Origin: an uncultured Butyricicoccus sp.
GTDB lineage: Bacteria > Bacillota > Clostridia > Oscillospirales > Butyricicoccaceae
Reading direction: 5' to 3'
DNA length: 64,000 bases
Assembly: GCF_944381005.1 (NCBI RefSeq)
Contig: NZ_CALWJM010000007.1
Span: 1 to 64,000 of the forward strand
The notes under the pieces are model-generated. The model ran no database searches and was not told the DNA's origin. It worked only from the letters and a program-made list of their open reading frames with translations. Both the position numbers and the translations under genes were made by a program. This document shows positions 15,352-23,861 of this stretch, piece after piece. Position 1 is the first letter of the stretch. Each line of letters opens with the position of its first letter.

Positions 15352-16149
15352 TTATTCCAATCGAATCCGAATTTCTCCACTGCACAGCACCGATTGTTGC
15401 CCGTGTTCGTCGGTGACAATCAGGTTTCCTTCGTCGGTCAAACCGGTGCATATGGCTGGATATGTCGCGTCACCGCTTACCACTGTGATGGGTTTGTGCA
15501 GGCAATTTAGGCGGTTGCGATAGGCTTGCACCAGTTCATGCCCGTTTCCGGCAAGCAGTTGGTCGTACCATGGTTCAAACGCATTGAGAATGGCGGCGGC
15601 AAGCTGGGCGCGCGTGGGCAAAAGGATGTTTTCGTCTGCAAGTGCGCCCGCGATTTCGGCAAGTTCGGGATGGGCTGTGCGGTCAAGGTTCAAGTTGACC
15701 CCGATGCCAACCACCGAATAGTCAGGCTTTTCGGCAAACTGACCGAAAGCCGATTCGGTCAGGATACCGCATACCTTGCGATTGCCTAAAAATACATCGT
15801 TCACCCATTTGATTTGTGGGGGCAGGCCGCAAAGTTGTTCGACCGCTTGGCAGACCGCAACCGCAGCTAGTGGCGTGAGCAAAGATAGTTTGTCAAAAGG
15901 CAGGTCGGGATGCAGTAAAAGCGACAAATATAGACCGCCAGCCGGAGAAACAAACGTGCGGCCTTGCCGTCCGCGCCCGCTCGTCTGTTCTTCGGCCAGC
16001 AGGATAAAACCTTCAGGCTGTTCGCAGAATCGTTGTTTGATTTGGGTGTTTGTGGAATCTGTACAGGAAAGAATGTGCCCGCAATGCCCCAAGCGTTGGG
16101 TGTGCAGCTGGGCGGAGATGGCAGAAAGTGTCAAAGAAGTATCGTTCAT
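15352..16149 (-). CDS. birA: Biotin-[acetyl-CoA-carboxylase] ligase, class I
   Basis: A 265-residue biotin protein ligase that activates biotin to biotinyl-AMP and attaches it to carrier lysines. The biotinyl-adenylate loop SGRGRQGR is at 57-64, the KWVNDV motif at 114-119 and the following GILTE segment is intact; a small SH3-like C-terminal domain follows. The N-terminal helix-turn-helix of bifunctional BirA repressors is absent, so this is a pure ligase. The start at 16149 has GCGAGG upstream; a longer frame lacks support. Monocistronic and convergent with RNase J. Confidence 0.93.
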   Translation of the reverse strand: MNDTSLTLSAISAQLHTQRLGHCGHILSCTDSTNTQIKQRFCEQPEGFILLAEEQTSGRGRQGRTFVSPAGGLYLSLLLHPDLPFDKLSLLTPLAAVAVCQAVEQLCGLPPQIKWVNDVFLGNRKVCGILTESAFGQFAEKPDYSVVGIGVNLNLDRTAHPELAEIAGALADENILLPTRAQLAAAILNAFEPWYDQLLAGNGHELVQAYRNRLNCLHKPITVVSGDATYPAICTGLTDEGNLIVTDEHGQQSVLCSGEIRIRLE

Positions 16150-16332
16150 AGAAAAAACCTCGCATATCAAATGGCGTTTGGCAATTTCTATTATAGCGCA
16201 TGGATAAGAGAGCAAACAACCATTAGACCCAAATAGACAGCCTGATAGTGATAAAATGGAGAAACATCACATATAGAAAGAAAGCGTGCAATCCAAGTTG
16301 CCGCAGATGGAACCAACATACCGGAGGGATTT

Positions 16333-17136
16333 ATGAAAAGTCAGGATGAAGTGATTCGCGCATTGGCGCAGAACGGACAGGAAAAATTATTGTTACAACA
16401 GTTTTTTGACCAATACGAACGCAGTCAGCAGCGCAACTATTTAACGCATACGCGATTTTTAGACTTGCGGGAGCGCACCTTATGTGTACAGGCTGCCCAG
16501 CAGACCGGCGCACAAAACCATACCGTATTTTGGGGTGGATACGAACAGGCCGAACGTGTGGTGGCGCTGTGCTATCCGGACTATATGACGGCGCAACAGG
16601 CCATAGAGCCAGAGCAAAGTCCGTTCGTATTATTGCGCGCCTGCAAAAGCCCAACCGATACATTGAGTCATCGGGACTATTTGGGCGCGCTGATGGGCTT
16701 GGGCATTGAGCGGGCGGTGCTGGGCGATATTGTGCTGCACGAGGATGGTGCCGACTTGCTGGTGTTGGAGCAAATGGCAGAATTTATCTGTATGAATTTC
16801 TTGCGAGCGGGTCGCAAGCGTATTACATTGGAGCGATTGCCGTTGACCGAATTGCGCCTGCCGCAGATACAGGAGACGGTGGGGGAAGGTTCGGTGGCTT
16901 CATTGCGGCTAGACTGCGTTGCGGCGCTGATGTTCCGACAATCACGCGGGCAGATGCAGCAGGCCATTGAAAAAGGGCTGGTGTTTGTCAATCAAATGCA
17001 GTGCATGAAGCCCGATGCAGAGGTCATGCCGGGTGACCGTATCACGGTGCGCGGATTGGGACGTGGCCGCCTTATCGACTGCGGCGGCATCAGCCGCAAG
17101 GGGCGGCAGTTCGTGCAATATGCACGAACGGTCTGA
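16333..17136 (+). CDS. ylmH: YlmH-type S4-domain RNA-binding protein
   Basis: A 267-residue protein matching YlmH: an N-terminal region (1-75), a central RRM-like part (LGALMGLGIERAVLGDIVLHEDGA is characteristic) and a C-terminal S4 RNA-binding domain (about 190-255). YlmH binds peptidyl-tRNA-obstructed 50S subunits and supports ribosome quality control in Bacillus; in most Firmicutes it lies near ftsZ/divIVA, which is not the case here. A GGAGG site precedes the ATG. The last codons form a perfect hairpin (GTTCGTGCA/TGCACGAAC, 17110-17130), which lacks a U-run. Confidence 0.88.
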   Translation: MKSQDEVIRALAQNGQEKLLLQQFFDQYERSQQRNYLTHTRFLDLRERTLCVQAAQQTGAQNHTVFWGGYEQAERVVALCYPDYMTAQQAIEPEQSPFVLLRACKSPTDTLSHRDYLGALMGLGIERAVLGDIVLHEDGADLLVLEQMAEFICMNFLRAGRKRITLERLPLTELRLPQIQETVGEGSVASLRLDCVAALMFRQSRGQMQQAIEKGLVFVNQMQCMKPDAEVMPGDRITVRGLGRGRLIDCGGISRKGRQFVQYARTV

Positions 17137-17152
17137 AATTTGTCTTTTAGAC

Positions 17153-17181
17153 TGGAAAAAGTGCGAAAAATCTGATATAAT
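17153..17181 (+). promoter_or_regulatory. Promoter of the SLH protein
   Basis: TGGAAA (17153-17158), a 17-base spacer and a perfect TATAAT (17176-17181), 30 bases before the start codon. Confidence 0.6.
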
Positions 17182-17211
17182 AACTACCATGCACAAAGGG
17201 AGGGAACCCAT

Positions 17212-19071
17212 ATGAGGAAGAAACTCGCCGTCATTCTCTTGAGCTTGGTGCTCGCGGTGAGCGGTGTTTGTACGACTGCGTTTGCGCTGGAAGATGATAT
17301 CACCGGTCATTGGTCTGCGCCGTATTTTCAGTCGCTGAGCGCCCACGGCGTCATCAAAGCCAACGGAAAAGGGCAGTTCACCCCAGATACGAAAATCTCG
17401 CGCGCAGAATTTATGCGTTACATCAACCGTGCGTTTGGATTCACCGAAGAAGCAGATGTCAGCGCTTATAAAGATGTCGATTCCAGTCAATGGTATTACC
17501 AAAGCGTGCGGATTGCGGTCAAGTATGGCTATATTTCGGGCTTATCTGCCACGCAGATGGGGCCTGACCGCGAAATCACCCGCGAACAGGCGATTACCAT
17601 TTTGGGACGTCTGTGCAAAATAGAAGCCGGTTCGGTCACACCCAGTCAGCTTTCTTTCAGCGATAAATCTAAAATTGCAACTTGGAGTGCGCCTTATATC
17701 AAATGGGGCGTGGATAACGGTTATCTTACGGGCTACACCGATAACACATTCCAGCCGCAGCGCGGTGTGACGCGCGCCGAAGCAGCCAAACTGCTGTATT
17801 ACTTTACCGGCACGCTGCTTGACCAACAGGGTGCATCCTACAATAGTTCTTCGCTCAATGCAGATACCAAAAATGTAACGGTCAGCAGTTCGTGTACGCT
17901 GTCCAATCTGACCGTTCCGGGCAATCTGTATATCAGTGAAGGAATCAATCAGGCAACCGTTACGTTGTCAGATGTGACCGTGCAGGGCAGATTGATTGCC
18001 GCAGGCGGTACTGTGCAGCTCAACAACGTCAAAGCAAATGAACTCTACATCAGTTCTCCGTTTACTGGACGAGAAGTGCGCGTGACTTCAAACGGCACAA
18101 CCGCGGTCGAGCAGGTCACAGCCGTGAGCACAGCAACCCTAGTACAGAACGGTCTGCAAGCTGGTGCCGCAGGACTCAAACAGATTGAGGTCAACGGCGA
18201 TAAAAATGCGCCAGTTACGCTCGACGGACGTTTTGCCGCTGTGACATTGGCGGATAAGAACCGGTTGGTGATGTCGGCGGGTTCGTATATTGAACAGCTC
18301 ACGGTGCAGGATGCCGCGACGATAGAGGGAACGGGTACGATTGAAAAAGCGGTCTTTGAAGCCAGCGGCGCAGTGTGTGCTGTGGAACCGCAGATTTACT
18401 CATTCCACAAGGGTGCTTCGGCAACCATTCAAGGCACGGTGGTTTCGGTTGACCGCACCCAGCCCAATCACACCTTAACGCCGGCAACCGTCAATTTGCC
18501 GGTCGCAAGCGATGTGGTGTTTGGCATTGTGTCCGATGACACGGCAACGGTGCGTTCGGTGATGCTGGGCAACCGCGTATTGCAAAGCGGGACGCAGTAT
18601 ATTTACGACCCGGTCACCGGTTCGGTGCGCGTATTGTCGGCAGCCTTTAGCGGTTTGTCCAGTGGAACATATACCGTACAAGTCATCATGAGTACGGGTA
18701 TCAATCCGACCGCTGTGATTTATCTGAATAGCGGTTCTTCTGGTAGCTCGTCCAGTGGCAACACGACACAGACCACACCGGGCAGCGCATCTTTGCTCAC
18801 GCAGGCGGTGCAGTTTAGCAGCACGGCAGGCAATCCTGCCAACCAGAATGTAATTATCAGCCTGAATATTGACCAGAGTGTGGTTGTTCAGGCGGTCTTG
18901 CTGGACAATGCCCAGTTGTCCATGCCCACACAGTATACCATCAGTGGCAGTCAGATTATTTTGTACCGTGAGGCACTCAATACACTGACCGCAGGCAAGT
19001 CGGGCACCATCAATGTAGTGCTGATGCTGTCAAATGGCAGTCAGCTTACCGTGCCCATGACCTTGGTTTAA
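17212..19071 (+). CDS. Secreted protein with three SLH domains and a beta-rich stalk
   Basis: A 619-residue surface protein. A signal peptide (1-25, ending TTAFA) is followed by three S-layer homology domains: about 29-75 (HWSAPYFQSLSAHGVI), 84-135 (KDVDSSQWYYQSV) and 148-200 (WSAPYIKWGVDNGYLTG). These anchor proteins to pyruvylated wall polymers. Residues about 215-400 are rich in short Val/Leu/Asn turns typical of beta-helix or beta-solenoid stalks. The C-terminal 200 residues hold two related Ig-like modules separated by a Ser/Gly/Thr linker (SGSSGSSSSGNTTQTTPG). No catalytic motif is recognised, so an adhesive or structural role is likely. Own promoter, own strong terminator. Confidence 0.88.
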   Translation: MRKKLAVILLSLVLAVSGVCTTAFALEDDITGHWSAPYFQSLSAHGVIKANGKGQFTPDTKISRAEFMRYINRAFGFTEEADVSAYKDVDSSQWYYQSVRIAVKYGYISGLSATQMGPDREITREQAITILGRLCKIEAGSVTPSQLSFSDKSKIATWSAPYIKWGVDNGYLTGYTDNTFQPQRGVTRAEAAKLLYYFTGTLLDQQGASYNSSSLNADTKNVTVSSSCTLSNLTVPGNLYISEGINQATVTLSDVTVQGRLIAAGGTVQLNNVKANELYISSPFTGREVRVTSNGTTAVEQVTAVSTATLVQNGLQAGAAGLKQIEVNGDKNAPVTLDGRFAAVTLADKNRLVMSAGSYIEQLTVQDAATIEGTGTIEKAVFEASGAVCAVEPQIYSFHKGASATIQGTVVSVDRTQPNHTLTPATVNLPVASDVVFGIVSDDTATVRSVMLGNRVLQSGTQYIYDPVTGSVRVLSAAFSGLSSGTYTVQVIMSTGINPTAVIYLNSGSSGSSSSGNTTQTTPGSASLLTQAVQFSSTAGNPANQNVIISLNIDQSVVVQAVLLDNAQLSMPTQYTISGSQIILYREALNTLTAGKSGTINVVLMLSNGSQLTVPMTLV

Positions 19072-19077
19072 GCAATT

Positions 19078-19117
19078 TTTCCCCAAACAGGGTATGCCTG
19101 TTTGGGGAAATTTTTTT
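19078..19117 (+). terminator. Terminator of the SLH gene
   Basis: Stem TTTCCCCAAACAGG/CCTGTTTGGGGAAA with a short loop, followed by TTTTTTT. Confidence 0.9.
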
Positions 19118-19126
19118 GTGTCACGC

Positions 19127-19161
19127 TTTGGACAAAATTTGCCCGTCCATTCTGCTATGCT
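19127..19161 (+). promoter_or_regulatory. spoIIG-type, Spo0A-dependent promoter
   Basis: TTGGAC (19128-19133) and TATGCT (19156-19161) are separated by 22 bases, the unusual spacing known from the Bacillus spoIIG promoter. The complementary strand of 19127-19136 reads TTTGTCCAAA, one base from the Spo0A box core TTTGTCGAAA, and overlaps the -35 element. It lies 20 bases before spoIIGA. Confidence 0.65.
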
Positions 19162-19181
19162 AGAAAACAGGGAGGGACGGC

Positions 19182-20036
19182 ATGGTCATTTACTTGGATG
19201 TATTGGCGCTGGTCAATCTGGCCATGGATTACATCTTACTGCTCGCGACTGCAAGAATTGCCGGGGTGTTTGTGCCGCGCCGCCGGTTGCTGGCGGGCAG
19301 TGTGCTGGGAGCAGTCTATGCAGTCTTTGCCGTGCTCCCGGCAACCGCATTCCTGAAAGGAGGTGTGTGTGAGCTGGCCGCCGGATTGGGGCTGGTCGCA
19401 CTGGTGTTTGCGCCGTGCAAAGGACGACTGATACGGGTTGCCGTTGTGTTTGGACTGGTATCCTGTGCGTGTGCGGGCGCGGTCATGGCGTTGGGACAGG
19501 CAACCGGTGCCGTGTTTCGCGTGGATGGCGCATATTATCTGGATGTGCCGCTTCGCGTGGTGGCACCGGCCGCGCTGCTCTGTTGGTGTGCAAGTGGGTT
19601 TCTGTTTCGGGGCGCAGCCGGACAGAATGGACAGGAACGGGCAAGTGCAGCGGTCGAATTATGCTTTGCTGGCAAGTGTGAGCGGTTCCACCTGCTGTGC
19701 GATACGGGTAACACATTATATGAACCGGTCACAGGTCGTCCGGCTTTGCTGCTCGACCGCTATGCAGCGGCGCGACTGTTGCCAGCCGAGTTGGCGGGCA
19801 TTGTCAGTGGATTGCGCGCCGACAATGCGGGTGACCAGATGACCCGACTGCCGGAAACTTGGCGCACACGGTTTTGTTTGCTGCCTTATCGGGCGATTGG
19901 GCAGACCGGCGGCTTGTTGTTGGCATTTCGATTGGATGCGGTACACATGGAGGGCGGTCAAACCGCCTGTACACTGGCGGCAATCAGCGCCGAGCGGGTT
20001 GCCGGTGGACGGTACGACGGTTTGATTGGTGTGTGA
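19182..20036 (+). CDS. spoIIGA: SpoIIGA, pro-sigma-E processing aspartic protease
   Basis: A 284-residue membrane protease that cleaves the pro-sequence of sigma-E during asymmetric division. Five hydrophobic helices occupy residues 1-143, opening with the typical [18 protein letters not shown]. The C-terminal half (155-284) is a half-size aspartic protease domain with the catalytic DTGN at 174-177. The length is close to that of other SpoIIGA proteins. AGGGAGG precedes the ATG. The sigE gene follows after 16 bases, the conserved spoIIG operon order. Confidence 0.95.
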   Translation: MVIYLDVLALVNLAMDYILLLATARIAGVFVPRRRLLAGSVLGAVYAVFAVLPATAFLKGGVCELAAGLGLVALVFAPCKGRLIRVAVVFGLVSCACAGAVMALGQATGAVFRVDGAYYLDVPLRVVAPAALLCWCASGFLFRGAAGQNGQERASAAVELCFAGKCERFHLLCDTGNTLYEPVTGRPALLLDRYAAARLLPAELAGIVSGLRADNAGDQMTRLPETWRTRFCLLPYRAIGQTGGLLLAFRLDAVHMEGGQTACTLAAISAERVAGGRYDGLIGV

Positions 20037-20052
20037 AAGGAGACGAACAGGA

Positions 20053-20760
20053 ATGGAATGGAAAAAATGGTTCAGACGGGTGCTGGTTCGTCTGCGTGCG
20101 CTGTGCAGTGGTGGTATCTATTACATAGGTGGTTCTGAGGTGCTGCCGCCGCCATTGGTCGGGCAGGAGGAAGCCGACTGCATTGCGCGGCTGATGGAGG
20201 GGGATGCCGCCGCACGCGATACGCTGGTTGAACACAATCTGCGGTTGGTGGTGTACATTGCGCGTAAGTTTGAAAATACCGGCGTAGGCGTAGAGGACTT
20301 GATTTCCATTGGAACCATTGGGCTGATGAAGGCGGTTGGGACATACAAAACCGATAAAAATGTAAAGCTGGCTACTTATGCGTCACGCTGTATTGAAAAT
20401 GAAATTTTGATGCACCTGCGCAAAGTGTCCGGCCATCGTGCCGAAGTTTCTTTTGATGAACCACTTTCTTCCGATTGGGATGGAAATGAATTGCTGCTTT
20501 CGGATATTCTGGGCACCGAACCGGATAGCGTGATTCGCCCGATTGAGGACGATGTAGACCGCCAGTTGCTGCGGCAGGCCTTGTCGCAACTACCGCCGCG
20601 CGAAAAGCAAATTATCTGCCTGCGGTTTGGACTGGGCGGCCGGCGCAGCCTGACCCAAAAGGAAGTTGCCGACTTGCTCGGCATTTCACAATCCTACATT
20701 TCACGGCTGGAAAAACGTATCATTTCACGCATGAAAAAGGATATTTTGCGCTGGGTATGA
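20053..20760 (+). CDS. sigE: RNA polymerase sporulation sigma factor sigma-E precursor
   Basis: A 235-residue sigma-70 family factor of the mother cell. The N-terminus is the basic/hydrophobic pro-sequence followed by the hallmark [13 protein letters not shown], near which SpoIIGA cuts. Region 2 ([28 protein letters not shown]) and region 4 ([21 protein letters not shown]) are intact and very close to the Bacillus protein. The start at 20053 follows AAGGAGACG; the frame is open nine codons earlier inside the spoIIGA end. In many Clostridia sigG follows directly; here an EamA transporter with its own promoter follows instead. Confidence 0.97.
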   Translation: MEWKKWFRRVLVRLRALCSGGIYYIGGSEVLPPPLVGQEEADCIARLMEGDAAARDTLVEHNLRLVVYIARKFENTGVGVEDLISIGTIGLMKAVGTYKTDKNVKLATYASRCIENEILMHLRKVSGHRAEVSFDEPLSSDWDGNELLLSDILGTEPDSVIRPIEDDVDRQLLRQALSQLPPREKQIICLRFGLGGRRSLTQKEVADLLGISQSYISRLEKRIISRMKKDILRWV

Positions 20761-20761
20761 C

Positions 20762-20790
20762 TTGTGCGCGCTTTTGCACTCTGCTATAAT
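20762..20790 (+). promoter_or_regulatory. Promoter of the EamA transporter
   Basis: TTGTGC (20762-20767), a 17-base spacer and a perfect TATAAT (20785-20790), beginning right after the sigE stop codon. Confidence 0.7.
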
Positions 20791-20824
20791 AAAAAATACA
20801 GAGTGACAGAGGAGCGAAACAGGC

Positions 20825-21742
20825 ATGAAAAAATCTTATGTGAGAATTGCGGCGGCAGGCGCCTTGTGGGGCTTGCTGTCGCTGTTTTTTGGCGTACTGT
20901 CGGCGGCTGGTCTGACTTCGCCACAGGCAGTCGGAGTGCGGACGGTGTGCGCGGCAGTGGTATTATGGGTATGGCTGCTGGTGCGTAATCCCCGTGCGCT
21001 TCGGCTCAAAAGGCTTTCCCATCTATGGTATTTTGTCGGCACCGGTATGGTCAGTTTGGCGTTCTTTAATTCGTGCTATTTCATTTGTATTGAACGCTCG
21101 ACGATTGGACTTGCCGCGTTGCTGCTGTATACTGCACCGGTTTTTGTCATGCTGTTTTCGGCGGTGCTGTTTGGTGAGCACCTGACACGGCGTAAGCTGG
21201 TTGCTTTGGTATTGACCGTGTTGGGCTGTGGATTGGCAACGGGTGCCTTGACGGGCGGCTTGTCGGTTGCACCCAATGCGCTGGCATTTGGACTTGCTTC
21301 GGGTATTGGCTATGCGCTGTATACGATTTTTGGAAAGTTTGCCTTGCGCGACTACGATTCCCAAACGATTACAGCCTATACGATGCTGTTTGCTTCTCTG
21401 GGCATTTTGCCGCTTGCGCAGCCCATTGACGCGGCGCGGATTGTGTTTTCTTCGCCCAGTATGGCGGTGATGGCGATAAGCGGCGGCGTACTGTGTACCG
21501 TACTGCCATATCTGCTTTACACCAAAGGATTGGAACAGGTGGATGCAGGCCGCGCTTCCATTATTGCTTGTATCGAACCGGTCGTTGCCGCACTCGTTGG
21601 AATGGCGTGGTTTGGGGAACCGCTGGTATGGGGGCGGGTTGCTGGTATGGCGCTTGTGCTGTTGGCGATTGCACTTTTGAATCTTCCGGTTTCGTCCACT
21701 GCTGCACCTAAAGTTGTAAAGAAACAGAAAACCGTCCCTTGA
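20825..21742 (+). CDS. EamA/DMT-superfamily transporter
   Basis: A 305-residue drug/metabolite transporter with ten predicted membrane helices in two EamA repeats (about 5-140 and 152-290). The second repeat ends with the typical IIACIEPVVAALVGMAWFGEPL motif. Members export or import amino acids, nucleotides or other small metabolites; the substrate cannot be read from sequence. The basic tail APKVVKKQK ends the protein. Its last codons and stop lie inside the terminator stem at 21728-21756, an economical arrangement. Confidence 0.88.
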   Translation: MKKSYVRIAAAGALWGLLSLFFGVLSAAGLTSPQAVGVRTVCAAVVLWVWLLVRNPRALRLKRLSHLWYFVGTGMVSLAFFNSCYFICIERSTIGLAALLLYTAPVFVMLFSAVLFGEHLTRRKLVALVLTVLGCGLATGALTGGLSVAPNALAFGLASGIGYALYTIFGKFALRDYDSQTITAYTMLFASLGILPLAQPIDAARIVFSSPSMAVMAISGGVLCTVLPYLLYTKGLEQVDAGRASIIACIEPVVAALVGMAWFGEPLVWGRVAGMALVLLAIALLNLPVSSTAAPKVVKKQKTVP

Positions 21743-21757
21743 AAAGGGACGGTTTTT
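21728..21757. terminator. Terminator between EamA and lipoprotein genes
   Basis: Thirteen-base-pair stem AAAACCGTCCCTT/AAGGGACGGTTTT with a three-base loop, overlapping the EamA stop codon. U-runs exist on both sides. Confidence 0.85.
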
Positions 21758-21759
21758 AT

Positions 21760-22386
21760 TTATGCCCAAGCAAACGAAGAAACCATCGTTTGTGCTACGG
21801 TATCAGCCTGTTCGGAGCCTGTGAAATTGGTTTCTTGAATCAGACAGAATTTGTAATCACCTACAATATAATATTGTGTTGTGGTGATGCCGGTATCTTC
21901 TTCGGCAATCGTAAAGGTATATAAAGTATCACCGTTTTCCGTCATGGAACCGTCCCCCGTCAGCGAAATGCCCGACTGCCCGCCAATCTGCATGGACAGT
22001 TGCCGCAAAATCGCTTGCCGGAATGTATCGTGTTCTTCTGCGGCATAGGGGTTTGAGCCGACATTGATGGAAACATTATCCGGCTGCTCCTTTTGCTCAT
22101 CAGACTCTGAAATATAAAAATACATGCCTTGTGCGGATGTTTCTGCTTCTATCCAGCCTTGCGGCACGGTATAGGAACCGAAATCTTTTTCATAAGTCGT
22201 ATCGGTTTCCGCTGTTTGTTCGACTTCTTGGGCAGAAGGCTCTGTATCGGTGGGGGCAGTCTGGGTATTGGTTGTGACAGCGGTATCAGATGGGGTAGAA
22301 GCGGAGGGGGTATCTGTTTGACAGGCTGGTAGCAATGTCACAGAACATGCCATCAGAACAGATAGAAAAATAGAATGAAACGTCAT
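21760..22386 (-). CDS. Putative lipoprotein of unknown function
   Basis: A 208-residue exported lipoprotein. The signal peptide ends in the lipobox LLPAC with the lipidated cysteine C22. A Thr/Ser/Glu-rich linker (about 23-65) precedes a globular domain (about 70-208) beginning YTVPQGWIEAE and containing the pattern of small PsbP/DcrB-like alpha/beta domains, but I cannot assign a family with confidence. AAGGAGG precedes the ATG and there is a dedicated promoter. Similar in plan to the lipoprotein at 50745-51383, though not evidently homologous in the globular part. Confidence 0.8.
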   Translation of the reverse strand: MTFHSIFLSVLMACSVTLLPACQTDTPSASTPSDTAVTTNTQTAPTDTEPSAQEVEQTAETDTTYEKDFGSYTVPQGWIEAETSAQGMYFYISESDEQKEQPDNVSINVGSNPYAAEEHDTFRQAILRQLSMQIGGQSGISLTGDGSMTENGDTLYTFTIAEEDTGITTTQYYIVGDYKFCLIQETNFTGSEQADTVAQTMVSSFAWA

Positions 22387-22424
22387 TATTTTGCCTCCTT
22401 TTTTATGTTTCAGAGTGTACCTTT

Positions 22425-22454
22425 ATTATAGCATAAGTACTGGAGGGGTTACAA
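22425..22454 (-). promoter_or_regulatory. Promoter of the lipoprotein gene
   Basis: Minus strand TTGTAA (22449-22454), an 18-base spacer ending in TGC, and TATAAT (22425-22430). Confidence 0.7.
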
Positions 22455-22478
22455 TATAGTTGGATGATTTGACAGCCC

Positions 22479-22508
22479 TTGTCAGCCGGGCGCGTTGTGT
22501 GCTATCAT
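22479..22508 (+). promoter_or_regulatory. Promoter of the mtaD-punA unit
   Basis: TTGTCA (22479-22484), an 18-base spacer and TATCAT (22503-22508), 19 bases before the first ATG. A better TTGACA at 22469 is too far from the -10. Confidence 0.5.
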
Positions 22509-22527
22509 AAGAGAAAGAAAGGATTTG

Positions 22528-23820
22528 ATGTCAATGCTTTTTGAAAACATTTCAGTTTTAACCCCTGATTTTACCGTAGTATCCGGCCAATATGTTGGCG
22601 TAAAAGCCGATAAAATTGCGTATGTGGGCGATAAAAAGCCCGAAGGGGATTGGGGAGAGTGCTATAACGGGGCAGGAAAGCTGCTTATGCCCGGTCTGGT
22701 CAATTCTCACTCCCATGCGCCTATGACGCTGCTGCGCGGTTACGGGGAAAACCTGGAATTGCAGCGCTGGCTCAATGAACGTATTTTCCCGTTTGAGGAT
22801 AAACTCAGCGATGCGGCAGTTGCGCCGTCTACTCGTCTGGCTATCGCAGAAATGCTGCGTTTTGGTACGGTGTCGTTTAGTGATATGTACTTTTTTAGTC
22901 AGACAATGGCAGATGCGATTTTGGAATCGGGTATTAAGTGCAATTTAAGCCGTGGCCTGACCGTATTTGATGACAGTGATTATGAACAGACAGCCGCTTA
23001 TCGGGATAACTGTGATTTGTTGGAACGGTATCAGGGCGCAGGAGACGGACGGCTTAAAATTGATTTGTGTATTCACGGAGAATATACGACCACGCCTAAG
23101 GTAGTCAAGGCGGTTGCCGCACACGCAAAAGAACAAGATGTGCGTGTACACATCCATCTTTCGGAAACGCAGAGCGAACATGAGGACTGCAAAAAGCGGC
23201 ATGGCATGACCCCGGCGGCATATTTTGAGGCGATGGGACTGTTTGACCAGCCCGCAACGGCGGCGCACTGTGTCTGGCTGGAGCAGAGCGACTTTGATAT
23301 TTTGAAGCGCAAGGGTGTGACGGTTGCATCGTGTCCGGTCAGCAATATGAAGCTTGCCAGCGGTTTTGCGCCCATTCCCGAATTGATGCGGCAGGGCATT
23401 CGCGTTGCGCTGGGCACAGACAGTGTTGCATCTAACAATAGCCTGAATTTGTTCAAAGAGATGTTCCTGTTTGCCAATGTTTATAAGGGTGCATCCCATG
23501 ACCCGACCGTTGTAACCCCTGCACAGGCGCTGGCGGCAGCAACTGTAAACGGTATGCACGCACAGGGACGTATGAACAGCGGCGCGATTGTCGAGGGCAA
23601 TCAGGCAGATTTGATTGTTTTGGATACCGCTGTACCGTGGATGGTGCCTGTGCATGACTGGACAACCAATCTGGTTTACTCGGCACAGGGCAGCGATGTT
23701 TGTCTGACTATGGTAGACGGCAAGGTACTGTATGAGAACGGAGAATATCGCACGATTGATATTGAAAAAGTACAGTATGAATCCCAGCGCGCAACCGACG
23801 CAATTCTTGCACAGCTTTAA
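22528..23820 (+). CDS. mtaD: 5-methylthioadenosine/S-adenosylhomocysteine deaminase-type amidohydrolase
   Basis: A 430-residue metal-dependent amidohydrolase of the MTA/SAH deaminase/TrzN group. Metal ligands are H61 and H63 in VNSHSHAPM, further histidines in HIHLSE and AAHCVW, and the aspartate in LGTDSVASNN. It would deaminate the adenine ring of SAH or methylthioadenosine to the inosine form. The purine nucleoside phosphorylase gene follows after 41 bases, which fits a two-step salvage route. Two ATG codons, 22528 and 22534, compete; AAAGGA lies 4 and 10 bases away respectively. Related enzymes act on guanine or triazines, so the substrate is a family-level inference. Confidence 0.88.
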   Translation: MSMLFENISVLTPDFTVVSGQYVGVKADKIAYVGDKKPEGDWGECYNGAGKLLMPGLVNSHSHAPMTLLRGYGENLELQRWLNERIFPFEDKLSDAAVAPSTRLAIAEMLRFGTVSFSDMYFFSQTMADAILESGIKCNLSRGLTVFDDSDYEQTAAYRDNCDLLERYQGAGDGRLKIDLCIHGEYTTTPKVVKAVAAHAKEQDVRVHIHLSETQSEHEDCKKRHGMTPAAYFEAMGLFDQPATAAHCVWLEQSDFDILKRKGVTVASCPVSNMKLASGFAPIPELMRQGIRVALGTDSVASNNSLNLFKEMFLFANVYKGASHDPTVVTPAQALAAATVNGMHAQGRMNSGAIVEGNQADLIVLDTAVPWMVPVHDWTTNLVYSAQGSDVCLTMVDGKVLYENGEYRTIDIEKVQYESQRATDAILAQL

Positions 23821-23861
23821 GGTGATATAAGATACACAACAGATAAAAGGAGTGAGCCGGT

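Noticed and set aside
17110-17130. Perfect hairpin GTTCGTGCA/TGCACGAAC at the end of ylmH as a terminator
   Set aside because: It lies within the coding sequence and has no U-run behind it.
20761-21742. sigG expected directly after sigE
   Set aside because: The following gene is a ten-helix EamA transporter with its own promoter; no second sigma factor is present in the window.
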